Origin: Pseudevernia furfuracea
Taxonomy: Eukaryota > Ascomycota > Lecanoromycetes > Lecanorales > Parmeliaceae
Reading direction: 5' to 3'
NCBI GenBank assembly: GCA_022315425.1
Contig: JAIUPT010000008.1
Coordinates: 62,001-126,000 of the forward strand
DNA: 64,000 nt
Numbering within the stretch: the stretch's first letter is position 1; each line of letters opens with the position of its first letter. A program made the translations under genes and the position numbers. The notes beneath the pieces are model-generated. The model saw nothing but the letters and a program-made list of their open reading frames with translations. It had not been told where the DNA came from and searched no databases. Shown here in pieces: positions 22,532 to 33,514 of the stretch.

Positions 22532-22925
22532 ACCATCAACCACATTTCTTCAACCACACCCTTCATCACCAGAATCTTCATATTCGACTTCTTACATCTG
22601 TAGGCTTTCACACACACTCTTACAACATCACCAAACATCACTACACAGGGTGCTACACCCTTCAGCAGCGAGACAATCATCATAATACCTCGACTTCACA
22701 CCTTCACGACACCCAATCCTCACCATCAACCATCAACCACATTTCTTCAACCACACCCTTCATCAACAGAATCTTCATCTTCGTCTCCTACATCTGTAGG
22801 CTTTTCACATACACTCTTACTACGTCACCAACCATCATTACACAGGGTGCTACACCCTTCAGCAGCGAGACAAATTTCATAACACCCCGACTTCACACCT
22901 TCACGACACCCAATCCTCACCATCA
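22532..22925 (+). repeat. 197-bp tandem duplication in the leader of the coiled-coil gene
   Basis: Two copies, about 22532-22728 and 22729-22925, start with ACCATCAACCACATTTC and run through a conserved AGGGTGCTACACCCT palindrome-like hairpin (22647-22661 and 22844-22858) and CAGCAGCGAGACAA. A third partial start (CACCATCAACC) abuts the ATG at 22932. The copies differ by scattered substitutions and small indels. The stretch is CA/CT-rich and poor in G, and I find no ATG on the plus strand from about 22490 to 22931, as expected of a long 5' leader kept free of upstream starts. Confidence 0.8.
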
Positions 22926-22931
22926 ACCATC

Positions 22932-25900
22932 ATGGCATACCGCGGCCCCCTCCGCGAGGTGTTTGGCATGCTATGCATAGCCATGTTCGTTCCGAAGGTT
23001 GAGAAGGCGATTATGCCGATGTCAAACACCGGCTTCATCATAGATCATCCCGATGATAATGACGTTCACACGATCAACACTCTTCCCACCACTACACCAC
23101 CAACCTCAGGCTTCCTGCTCTACCTTCTTACCTTTCTCGCCCCAGCACTGGCCTTCATCGGTGACGAACTCTTGAACATGGCCTTCATCTACATGCTCAA
23201 CAACGGTCTACCAACATTCATCAGGGTTTTCTTCTGGATTTTCCCCTCGGCAAGTCGGGAAGCGTCCAATCAGACTCGTCAACCTGAGTCACCAGCAGAG
23301 GAAGACCATGACGATCACGTGCGGTTCGATACCGCGGGATCACAGCCAGCATCGGAAGAAACCCCCAACAAGACCCAAGCCTTAGTCGCCGAACTTCGCG
23401 CGGAATCGGCTAGCAAGGATGCAAAAATTTCAGACCTCACCAGAACCGCAAAACAGAATCGCAACATGCTCGTGGATCGCGACCGACAGAATGGCCGTCT
23501 TATGAGCAACCTACGCGATGCTTTGGATCCGAGAGGTCTTTATACGTCAACCACTGACGTTGTCGTGATGGCGACCCATCTGGCAAATGACTTCGATCGT
23601 GTGTCTAAGAAGATACAGCGCCAGAAGAAACAGCTCAAAAAGGCACAAGATCTGCCAGAAAACAAGCAGCTCGCACAAAAAGACGCGCAGATTTCGACAC
23701 TGTCTGCCGAAAATTCAAGACTTGAAAACCGAGTGGTGGGGCTAGAGGAGGGCCAACTTCAGTCAGTCCAAGCGGTGGAAGACGTTGAAAAAGCCGCTGC
23801 GGAACGAGAGAAGAAACTGAACGGGCGAATCTTAGCCGCACAGAAAACTGCCGGAGAGGCGATTTCCCCAAGAGACTACCAAACCTTAAGAGATCAGTTC
23901 GAGCGAGTTGCTGTGGAACTCAGACGAGTAGAGGCAGAGAGGCAAGAAACCCTTAATGCGCAAACGCCTTTGGGGACAGAGCTCCAAGCCGAGAGGCCTG
24001 GGATGCAAGAGCTCACCACAGCGACGGAAAATCTTCAGCTGGCCAACGAAAGAATTGCCGACTTGGAGGGGGAAGCTCGGGCTAAGGATGCGGAGGTACA
24101 GAATGCGGAACAGAGGGCGCGAGCCGCGGAGAGCAAGGTCGCGGAGAATGCCGCAACGGTAACGCAACTCGAGCAAAATCTACGAGAAGCTCAGGATGGA
24201 GAGACTCGAAATGCGACGAGAGTAAATAATCTCGAGCATACCGTCCAAGAAGCCCAGGACCGAGCCACGGTGAATGATGCGAGAGTCTCCGAACTCGAGC
24301 GAAACCTCAAAGAACGCCAGGATCAAGCCGGGGAGAGCAAGGTTGCGGAGAATGCCGCAATAGTAACGCAACTCGAGCAAGATCTACGAGAAGCTCAGGA
24401 TGAAGAGACTCGAAATGCGACGAGAGTAAGTGAACTCGAGCAGAAACTCCAAGAAGCCCAGGACCGAGGCACGGTGAGTGACGCGAGAGTGTCCGAACTT
24501 GAGCGTTACCTGCAAGGCCGCCAGAATCAAGCCGAAGAGCAGACCACGGAGATCGACGGTCTTCGTTCAGGATTAGAGGAAGCTTATCAGCGGTCAAGTC
24601 ATGACCAGCAGGCCTTAAGGCAGGAAGGGCGCCGTCTAATCGACGAGGCAGAAGCGCGATTGACGGCTGCGGTAGCCGCGAAGGACGCAGAGGTAGCCGC
24701 GAAGGACGCAGAGTTGACGGAAGCCCGGGAACTGGCCGACCAGTTGTATGGTCGTGGTATAACACAGTGGCATCGGGCAGAAGCGGCAGAACGGCGAGCC
24801 AGCGACTCCGAAGCAGATGTCACGGAGCAGCGCAATCGAGCACGGACTGCGGAGGAAGAGGTTGAAAAGTATAAGCAGGGCAGGAACAGCCAGGACAGGT
24901 ACATAAACGACCTGCACCGAGACCTTGCCGCGGCAAAGAAAAAGGTTCCAACTGACTTGGACCTTGCAAGAATCGGGGCAAGAGAAAATGAACGGGTGCG
25001 TGCCTGGGCTTTGGTCGAAGAGTCCGCCAACCGATCTTATGGCGAGACAACACGAGGTGTGCTGACCCAGCTCATTAACGCCAACACAAAGATCGATGAA
25101 CTCGAAACCATGCTACGAAATGGAGCCATTAGGTCCAACGGGATGCGATACTTGACTGTACTCCTAAACGCAGAGGTCAAACAAGACGATTACGAGAAGC
25201 TTGACATGACAAAGCGCCAGGTTCTGGGTACGCAATGTCTCGCTGCCAATGAGAAATTGATGGCATTGAGACACAAGATCAGTACGAGGAGCAGCCTGGA
25301 CAAGGATCCATTGCTTGTAGAGCTCTACAAACCTCGCGGAGATGAAGGAGCGCGATGGAACTCTCAACAATTTGAGTCGGAACGCGAGAGTGACGAGGAT
25401 GAGGACAACAATGGTGGTTCCGGAAGAGCACCAGATCCCTCGTCTCGACCAAAAGCAGCCCTCCCTACTGGACTCCGGAATAGGCAATCACAGCAAACAG
25501 AGCGGCAAGATACCCCTCTGCCTACGGACCCGGATACAAACAATCCCTTGAAGCGCAAGGTAAATGCTAAGGATATCGAGTCAGATGGATCGAGCAAGCG
25601 AGCATTTGCCTTGGCCATGGGCATGAGACCGATAGCGGGACCATTGCCTCAACCTCCTCAATTTCCTCAGCAAGGTTCGTCGTCTTCCGAAGCTGATGTT
25701 GACCTAAGCGAGACTAAGCCGGAGTCTCAGAATGAGTTGCCACCTTCAGAACGTATCGGGGAAGCTACTGCCCCGCAACAACAGAGCAATGACCAGGCCT
25801 ACGTCCCTAAACCCACCAAAATCCCTGGTCCACAGCAAAACGCCCACATGACAATTTCGGGGCGACAGGAGAGACTCAGTGATGATGGCAACGCCGCTCT

Positions 25901-26598
25901 AGCAGAAGGATCAACGGCGCCCGCTACCGATGGACCCAACATTCTCTCTTTCAGCGGACCTAAGGACATAGCATCAGGTATACTACCGCACGTCCGCAAA
26001 TATACACGGTTATCTGGAACGACTAACACAGTGCTTAGCCGCCACCAACCCAACCCCAGCACCGACGACCCATAACCGAAGCTTCAGAGGACTGTCACTA
26101 TTGGGAGCAGCGATGGCGGACAAGGATTCAACAATACCAGGTCTCCCACCACTAGAAGAAGACCAAGTCCTCGAGTTCGAATCCTCAGCCGTGACTGAAG
26201 ACCAAGAGTCGAATCCTGAGCTGGATGATGGATTCCTGGGTCACACCGCTTCAGGTGATGAGGATGACGGTAAGCTACCCACCCTTCTCCGCCCGATGAA
26301 AACACGCTGACAAGCTTCCGCAGACGAGACGGCCTGGGAGGACGCTTTATATCCCGATGAGCGCGATGATGATCTTCATATTGATCTCCGCGCTTATGAT
26401 TCCACGACTGGCGAAGGTATGGCAACCAAAGCTCCACACGCCCTTGATTTTGCACTGGACATGACAGAACAGAACTACGAAGAACAAGCCGCGGAAGCGG
26501 AAGCCGCAATGCAAGGCATACAGCAAGATCCGTCAAAGAGTGAAACCCAGCCACAGAACGAAGAGCTGGAAGACACATTCCACGTCGATCTCGACTAG
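22932..26598 (+). CDS. Large membrane-anchored coiled-coil protein
   Basis: Proposed exons are 22932-25977, 26039-26269 and 26324-26598, giving 1183 aa. The first frame alone would stop at 26075, but a GTATAC...CTAAC...TTAG intron (61 nt) skips that stop and joins the downstream acidic frame, and a second 54-nt intron leads to the final exon ending in EDTFHVDLD. Residues about 58-105 hold a hydrophobic stretch (GFLLYLLTFLAPALAFIG and later FIRVFFWIFP). About residues 140-720 are Glu/Gln/Ala/Arg-rich heptads typical of long coiled coil. Within it a 68-residue unit is tandemly duplicated. The C-terminal 400 residues are Pro/Ser/Asp-rich and probably disordered. No known family is recognised. 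A structural or tethering role is possible, but that is only inference. Confidence 0.75.
24130..24537 (+). repeat. 204-bp in-frame tandem duplication (68 aa) within coiled coil
   Basis: Copies at about 24130-24333 and 24334-24537 encode units starting SKVAENAA and containing VTQLEQ, LREAQD, ETRNATRV and DARVSELER. DNA identity is high by eye, including silent sites, so the event looks fairly recent. A second, 21-bp duplication (AAKDAEV then AAKDAEL) lies at about 24672-24713. Confidence 0.85.
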
Positions 26599-26659
26599 TC
26601 ACGTCGCCATCACACGGTCCCTCACCACTCAAATCACCTCACCCTCCACCATCACTGGA

Positions 26660-26945
26660 GGTTAGCAACGAAATCACAATACGGTCTATTGGTCTGATTG
26701 TTAGTACGTCAACAATCAATAGCAATAGACCTCACCCACCGGTCCAGTAAAGCACCGGCGGTTAGCAACGAAATCTGAGGCAGTTCATCTGAAACTGGCA
26801 ATGTTTGTGCGTCAAACTGTTGTCAGCAATGGACAGATTTGGGAACCTTATACCACCCACCCCCCAGTCTACCACCCTGGAGGTTAGCAATGACAAGCTA
26901 AGGGCAGCCAGTTGGTTTGGTTGTTTGTGCGTCAAACACTCGACA
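26660..26945 (+). repeat. Three diverged repeats with a conserved small hairpin
   Basis: Units begin with GGTTAGCAA at about 26660, 26760 and 26882 and contain a short inverted repeat: TTGTT...AACAA at 26698-26715, and GTTTG-TGCGT-CAAAC at 26803-26817 and 26923-26937. The second and third hairpins are identical over 15 nt while the surrounding sequence has diverged. No coding frame is kept. Confidence 0.55.
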
Positions 26946-27037
26946 CCAGCGGCACGATATAAGGACAAAGCAGTGTACACATGGCAGCAAAAGAAACAAG
27001 GATCGACGTTGGAGAAGCTGCGTTCGTTGTGGATCAA

Positions 27038-27525
27038 ACACGGTCAAGACTTGGACATCTGGTGATATAGAAGAGACAGTGCCGGAGGTGTTAGTCTTCC
27101 TATGGATCTCATACGGTCGAGACTCGATACTTCTGGCGCAATGCCGGAGGTGTTGAGTCTCCCTATGGATTTCATAAGGTTCAGACTTGGTACACACGGC
27201 AGCAAGGAACGGGTCGATGTCGGAGGAATTGGATGGATCCATACGGTCGAGACTTGATACTTCTGGCGCAATGCCGGAGGTGTTGAGGCTCCCTATGGAG
27301 TTCATACGGTTGAGACTTGGTACATCTGGAGAGAGAAGGGACAAATTGCCACAGATGTTATGTCTTCCTATGGATACCATACGGTCGAGACTTGATATTT
27401 CTGGCGCAATGCCGGAGGTGTTGAGGCTCCCTATGGAGTTCATACGGTTGAGACTTGGTACACACCGGGCAGCAAGGAACGGGTCGATGTCGGAGGAGTT
27501 GGATCGAATACGGTTAAGAGCTTGT
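27038..27525 (+). repeat. Nested 63-bp tandem repeats
   Basis: A 63-bp unit beginning ATACGGTCGAGACTTG and including TGGCGCAATGCCGGAGG recurs with starts at about 27111, 27174, 27241, 27304, 27379, 27442 and 27509. Some spacings (67, 75) reflect small insertions, and a larger composite unit with AGCAAGGAACGGGTCGATG appears twice (about 27201 and 27471). Because 63 is a multiple of three, open frames persist on both strands (118 codons plus, 181 codons minus), but the start is unclear and no domain is recognised. Confidence 0.75.
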
Positions 27526-27559
27526 ACACGTGGCAGCGAATGATGGATAGCTGCCAGAG

Positions 27560-28375
27560 ACTTGTCCCTTTCTTTTACGGATCGAATACCTCGATGCAGC
27601 GTGTTTTCAAGGGTCGAACAGGAGTTAGTTCTAGCTAGATGATGGTCTTCAGGTCACACGATGTCATTTTCAGTGGAGTTTCAGGCGTGCGTTATTCAGA
27701 GTCATTCGGCGTCATTCGGCAGGCCATGACAGAGATCCAGAGGATTTCGACCCCAGCGTGTGCGAATTTTCATGCACAGGATGTATCATAGATGGCCATT
27801 ACGGCTGGGAGCTGTACCTCCTCCTATGAGCTTCTCAACCAGTTCAAAATTCCCAGCATCGAGATCCCTTCGCCCCCCCAGACCCCTACAGCAAATACTT
27901 GGTGCGCCTTTCGCAGTGAATTTCTTATCTTTTCCCAGAGTCAGCGCTACTAAGTCAGTAGCGCTGAGGCGTCGTTCGCGCGTTCCATACGGTTTTATAT
28001 GCGCGCAGACTAGAGAACGCTTCGTAAGTGATAATGTAGGTTAATACCGTAATAGTAGCAGTCAGGAAGTCGTGGGATCGTCGATCATGGCCTGAGAGAC
28101 CCGGAGAGAAAGCGTGGGGCTGGTTTCAGGTGCGTGGGATGTTCGGGTGCTGTAGATCATGGATTATTAATTGCTGGACTGTTCGCATGAGGTATTGCCG
28201 AAAGGAGGATTCTGACAAGGATATTTTCCGGGCGTTTGGAGGGAGGGAGTGAGGGCAAGGGGGAGATGGATATAAAAGCTGCTGCGAACGCTCGCGTGGA
28301 CCTCATCCTTTCTTCAAATGCCATCATCCATCTATTGACAGATAGTAGGCCACTAAAGCGTCTAGAGCTTCAATC
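27560..28375. other. Intergenic, no gene seen
   Basis: No coding or RNA signal was recognised between the 63-bp repeats and the small secreted protein gene. Confidence 0.4.
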
Positions 28376-29175
28376 ATGCTCTGCCTTCGAAGTTGTTCTA
28401 GCATCGCAGCGTTACTGTCATTCATCCTCTTTCAAGTCATCCGTGGCGCACCAGCAACAATCCCCCTCCTCTCCTACCCGATCTACTCCCTTCCACCCGC
28501 CCACCCCTCTTTGTCCCTCAACGCCAGCAGCAACGGCAACTGCGCCAGTACCGGCAAATACCCCAGCTGGAACTCCAACGACTGGGTCATCGAGGACTGC
28601 TACACCGTAGTACAGCAGCTCTATGTCAAAGAAATCCTCACCCACCCAGAAGTACCGTATGAGTTTGTTGCACAAGGGGTATCGCCCACGAGGTTTCCGC
28701 TTGACTCGGAGAGAACGCCGAGGAAGTATACTATTCGTAAGTTGCCCTGTGGTTTGAGATGTTGCGTATATTAGAATCAGGCACAGAGCTGATGCTTGAC
28801 AGGGAGTTGTGTCTTGACGATTATGATGCTGGATTGGTTCCAGCCCGGGCAACTGCCGATGGCCACAAGATTCAACAGGGCGCAAACGGACGTCAGCACT
28901 TATCGAGATATCTGGAGTGCGGCGAGGAGCATCGAGACGGCATGCACTGTTTCCAGATCACCAGGTTGGCTTATGGTTGGTAAGTCGGTCTCATCGAAAC
29001 TGGCCTGGAAGACTGGCTGATCAGGGTGTAACATCAAGGCGAGAATTCTGCAATGGGGGTATTCATTTGGGCCACGAATTCTCACATCAATGAGATCACT
29101 GGTGGTTTTCCGGTACAATCACTTGGTTTGAATCATTCCGACCTTACGATCTTGGAAGGAGTGCAGGCAAGCTGA
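28376..29175 (+). CDS. Small secreted protein, conserved ascomycete family
   Basis: Exons are 28376-28736, 28803-28979 and 29039-29175, giving 224 aa; introns are 66 and 59 nt. A signal peptide is clear (residues about 1-25, with SSIAALLSFILFQVIRGAPA). The mature protein has CYTVVQQLY, a TRFPL/RTPRKYTI block, SCVLTIMMLDWFQPG and a C-terminal FIWATNSHINE. The arrangement, with two Cys flanking the central region, is shared by many unnamed secreted proteins of filamentous ascomycetes as far as I recall, but no function is known to me. The three exons join in one frame with standard donor and acceptor sites, which supports the model. It ends upstream of, and convergent to, the GT69 gene. Confidence 0.75.
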
Positions 29176-29814
29176 GGGGGGCTAGAGCGGACATTTTAGG
29201 CAGTAGAGCATCAATGCCGTCTTGTCACCATCGATCACCGTGTGGGAAAGCGTTACCAACCAAGGCGTGCCTTGCGGCGTTTTCATATATCCATTCATAC
29301 CCTCGAGGAGGAAAGAACCGAAGAGGCCATTCGCTGGTTTGTATGCGCATAAAACCCTTGCCTCGCAAAGGCTCCATGTGACTTTACCAATGCACGAAAT
29401 TCTTGGGAGCTCGGTGTACCCTACTTGGGCTGCCCACGACTTGACATCTTCTGACCTTGGCCCACTGCTGCGTGCATCTGCTGACAAAGTATGTATCTCA
29501 ATGCGACCATAGGTTCCCTAGGTGCCATTAAGGTTTGAGGATAGCCAACAGATGTTATAGTCGATCGATGATCCAGGAAAGTGAAGCTGTTCATACTGGT
29601 TGTACTGTTTGACGTTAACGGAAACCATTTCTTGCCAATTGATAGTTCTTTCGTAGAGTCTGCGGATAGTTCTAAAAATTCACCATCGAGTGTCCAAAGT
29701 CATACCAGTGTGAAGACAAACCAGCAAGCTGTTTGCCACAAATGTGGGTTTGCTAATTTGGTGGATGGTTGCTTGAAACTATTTGGTATGAAACGTTCCA
29801 TGCGGTTCGCCATA
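29176..29814. other. Convergent intergenic region
   Basis: Open frames occur on both strands (for example 101 codons on the minus strand at 29182-29487) without domains or ATG starts in good positions. No gene is called. Confidence 0.4.
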
Positions 29815-31078
29815 TTATATGTGGGCCCATCCATTCTCGATCAAGACCTGCATCTCATTGATCAGGCACAATTTTCCAGGCTCCGAACGATCTGTGCCAC
29901 CTTTGAACCAAGATTTTAATCTGCTGGTGATTCGTACCATCTTGATCTTGGTGGAGGTCGTCCAACGCCACAGCCGGTTTGACCAGATTCCTACCAGACT
30001 CTGGCTCATTGAAGGCCACGGTGAGGCTGATCTGACTGCGGCGTAAGCCTCTGGGCTGTAGCCCACGCGTACTTTGGGATTCAACCAGACACCATGGCTC
30101 TGGGTGAGAGGATTGTCAACATGTATGAGACAGCATTCCGAGCCTTCAACGTGGTGGAGAGCGAGAGAATCTGGCACGCCGCGGAACTTCAGGCGGTCTG
30201 GGTCGTAGAAAGGAGCCGCGTCAAACGCAACAATTCCGTTCCAACAGCTCTGCACCGGTACAGGGTGGCCTGATATCATGGCACTGCGGGAAACCTTGGA
30301 TCTGAAGTATGGAAATATAGATGTTACGGCTTCATCTCCATCATTGTCGCGCAACGCAAAGGTATCGTAGTAGTGAGGCGGCTTGGCAAAGTCCAGAGAG
30401 CAGGCAGCGGAGTAGTCGCCGTCTCGGGTTGCGAGTAGTGTAGTCACATCTTCAGTCTTGTCCCAAGTGTCAAAAGTATTCAAAACAGGCCGTGGATGGG
30501 GTACGCACCGTGAAAACTACATCGTTGAGAAACAGCACCTTGTCGAACTTGATGCTATCCTCCAAGTAATTGAGTGGCTCTAAAGCCAGATTGCGCAGCC
30601 TAGACAGATATGGTATCCGCCTCAACTCTTTCTTGCCTCTCGGAGTTTGTATCCAGCCATCGGTTGCTGGCTGCTTCATTTCGTCGGCGTGGGTAGTTTC
30701 ATTGAGCGTGACCGTCCGCCGGACTCCCTTCCTCTCCAAATCATCGTCCAAAACCCTCAACGCCTCTTTGGTATTATCCCAGCTTCCACTCTCGTACACG
30801 GACACGTAGACATCCTCTGCTCCAAAGTAGTCCACCAATTCGAGCACGGCCTGATTCCAATTGCTTCGAAGGATCGGCTCGTTGTTCCAATGGATACTAG
30901 CGATGAATATCTTCTGACCGCGAACGTCAGGGGCCTTCGTAGGCAGGTTTTGGTGCTGACGAGCGGAGATCAAAGATAATACGTCGACGATACAGAAGAG
31001 AGCAAAGATTAGAAGCGTTGCCCGAAAGACTCTGGTCCGAGAGGATCTGGAGAAGCGGCGAAGGGAGGTTCGTAACAT
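29815..31078 (-). CDS. GT69 alpha-1,3-mannosyltransferase (CMT1-like)
   Basis: Predicted Golgi type II membrane glycosyltransferase of the Cryptococcus CMT1/CAP59 group, which transfers mannose in alpha-1,3 linkage to glycans. Exons on the minus strand are 31078-30509 and 30456-29815, giving 403 aa; the intron is 52 nt. The N-terminus has a basic tail and one membrane segment (about residues 17-38, FRATLLIFALFCIVDVLSLI). The catalytic domain shows IFIASIHWNNEPIL, DYFGAEDVYVSVYESGSWD, KVLFLNDVVF across from the intron, then the family signature DFAKPPHYYDTFALRD and VQSCWNGIVAFDA. It ends with a basic C-terminus. The substrate glycan (protein or wall) is not readable from sequence. Confidence 0.9.
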
Positions 31079-31671
31079 TGTTGACCAGAGGGATAGAAGC
31101 GGCTTCGTTTGCCTAGAGAATAGCGTACTTTCAACTCCTTGAATAAGTGGACCATGATCATGACTAGATCATGGAGACGCAGGGAATTCTCTCCAACAGA
31201 AGGCACGCTCGGAGAAGACAACGAGGACATCTGCAGCCCTACGGAGTACAACATACCAGTACTCTGTGCCCGGGCCGGCAATTCTTCCGTACTCCGTAGA
31301 CGCTAATGAATTGAATCAAACCGCTCGAACGGAAGACGAGCGCTCTTATTAGTAGCTCTCAATCTTATACTAATTATGCGCTCTTTCTATGACGCAGCAG
31401 AGCATGGATGAAGGGTTTGTCTCTTCAATGCGGTTTCTTTTAGCTCCCGATGAATCTGAGCAAAGTGTTGGATATGGTATCTAGCCATCGGGCAGAAGAA
31501 GGAAGGAAGCAATACCTCCCGTGATCACGAAAACAACAAGAGCGATGGAAAAGAACTTGGTAAACTTGTGCTGTCTGCGCCCGGCGCTGCGCCACCTTAC
31601 CTACATCAATACTATCTTCCAGACCGTAAACCATACCATCTTTCGAGATACCAGCAGCTAACTCCGACAAT
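31079..31671. other. Divergent intergenic region
   Basis: This is the interval between GT69 and the ankyrin/SEC-C gene. No gene is seen; it probably contains both promoters. Confidence 0.4.
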
Positions 31672-32677
31672 ATGTCCAGGTACGCTTCCATGGTACAAGG
31701 CACAGGGAATGTTTAATAACATCAATTCGCAGGTCCCTAGGACAACTCTTCGCCTCTTCGGATATGCTGTCCGGAGAGGAAGCCATAAAACTGCGAAACT
31801 ACTGCTCCAACGCCTATATGGACCCTGACAGAGATCTCAAAGATCCCTACGGTATCCTGTTCGAAGACGGGAGTCTTACCGTCTTTGAAGAGCACTTTCA
31901 AGGTCGTGTCCAGCATTTCGAGGGTAGACGGCACGAAGCAGCCCAGGAATTGTTCAAGCTTAAATGGGGTCCCACCCGTATTCCCGTTTATGTTGTACTG
32001 CTTGCTCTTACACTCCTCAATCCTGGACTACGACATAAGTACATTGCTATTGCAGCATGGCTCGTTGACACAGCCAAAGTTCCTGTCGATGGTATGTCAC
32101 GAGGAACGCTATCCCATCATTTTGTATCTATTACTGGGAGTTCTCACTTGTTCCCTTGGTCATAGCCCGACACCAATACATGGCTTTCACCTGTAGGAAC
32201 ATGGTCAAATGGCGGGGTGCTGATTTCTCAACGGCAGGAACCGACATTTCTGGTGCCACAGCTCTGATGCATTCGATCTCCACGAAACCCTACTTCGATC
32301 CCGAATTCGCACAGCTCATGCTTGATGCTGGGGGCGATATCAATCGACGAGACCGCTTCGGCGGGATAGCCGCCCATGATATCACCACAGTCCAGCTCCT
32401 CTACGATCACACAGCCCATGAAAAGGCGGGCCGCGCTTTGCAGTGGTTCCTCGAACATGGTGGAAATCTGGACGTTGAGGATGGGGATGGTATCTGTGTG
32501 CGGCAGATTATTGCGAGTCTGGAAATGACTGATAGGACTTTGAAAGCGGTTGTGGACTTGGTCGAACAACAAAAAAGCGAGGGTAACAACCCTGCCAGTA
32601 CGCGGCCTACAGCCCGCAACAGTCCTTGCCCATGTGGGTCCGGTCGGAAGTTTAAGAAGTGCTGTGGTAAGGAGTGA
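31672..32677 (+). CDS. Ankyrin-repeat protein with C-terminal SEC-C zinc motif
   Basis: Exons are 31672-31679 (8 nt: ATG TCC AG), 31733-32091 and 32166-32677, giving 292 aa; introns are 53 and 74 nt. The first frame-consistent start needs the 8-nt exon, because the frame before the first acceptor has no other usable ATG; starting at the internal ATG (31765) is the alternative. The N-terminal part has Sel1-like or helical repeats (EEAIKLRNYCSNAY, EAAQELFKLKWG). The middle has ankyrin-like units (TALMHSIS...FAQLMLDAGGDINRRDRFGG and LQWFLEHGGNLDVED). The C-terminus is a SEC-C motif, PCPCGSGRKFKKCCG, which binds one zinc in proteins such as SecA. The function is unknown; protein-protein contacts are likely. 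Confidence 0.75.
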
Positions 32678-33514
32678 TGCCCAAGTATTTTGTCATCTTA
32701 CGGGCTCAAAACCTCAGATGAGCATTGATTAGCATCAATGCACAAATTCCCGTCTATCATCCTTTCCTTCGATCACTTGTAGGGTTGCCTTCCTTCGTTA
32801 TCCTACCCTCCGCAATCCCAAGCGTGATGGTTGACACAGGTATGGCAGTGGACATGGGGACTATAACTGCGGAAGCTTAGAATCAAGATACGAGAAGCGC
32901 AGGCACGAACCAAGAATTGGCGGTAAACGAATCGTTATTGACGCGTAGAAATGGTCAGTTACTGCGCTGCCATTCAACCACAGGGGGCGACAAAATCCTG
33001 AAATGTTGCACACAAAGCATATCAATGGGTCGAGTTAGCTTGCTTGGCTGTAGCCAACCGGATGATGACCCCACAGATATTACAGCACTCAGTCAATCAA
33101 CCTTCGATGCGAGATGGTGAGTCAATGTCAGGAGAGTAGTTCAGCATGGGATGAAACAAAGCTAAATCCATGAGTCTCGAAAGGGAAGTTGATAGTTGGT
33201 TTAATAATTATCTTTCACTACCATCGTGACTTATTTAAGGACCGTCTGCTTCTACCGCATGTTGCACTCAGTCCTGTCAAGCAAACACTCAAGTGGCCGC
33301 GTTCAGGCTTCCCTGCCCCTCAGAAAAAGTCCCCGGCCCGTGTCAGCATTCAATCTTCACAGCCGCAGGGGTCAACGGACCTTGAGTTTTAGTACTTCCA
33401 GGTGCGGCAAGGCCATCGTCGTTCAGAGAGACCTTGAAATTAGCAATGCGCCTCTTCCGCAGCTTCTCAGCACTCAAGCTATCCTTGTCTTTGACCATAT
33501 CTCCGCAAAATAAA
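32678..33514. other. Intergenic with possible 3' coding remnant
   Basis: At about 33560-33340 on the minus strand, a second frame reads protein-like sequence (DSLSAEKLRKRRIANFKVSLNDDG) directly beyond the stop of the F-box-like gene. Otherwise no gene is seen. Confidence 0.4.

Noticed and set aside
22378..22980. 200-codon plus-strand frame across the duplicated leader
   Set aside because: It is His/Thr-rich text from CA-rich repeats, starts in unrelated sequence and overlaps the real start of the coiled-coil gene in another frame.
29182..29487. 101-codon minus-strand frame downstream of GT69
   Set aside because: It begins at a TTG, has no recognisable motif, and the opposite strand reads equally well.
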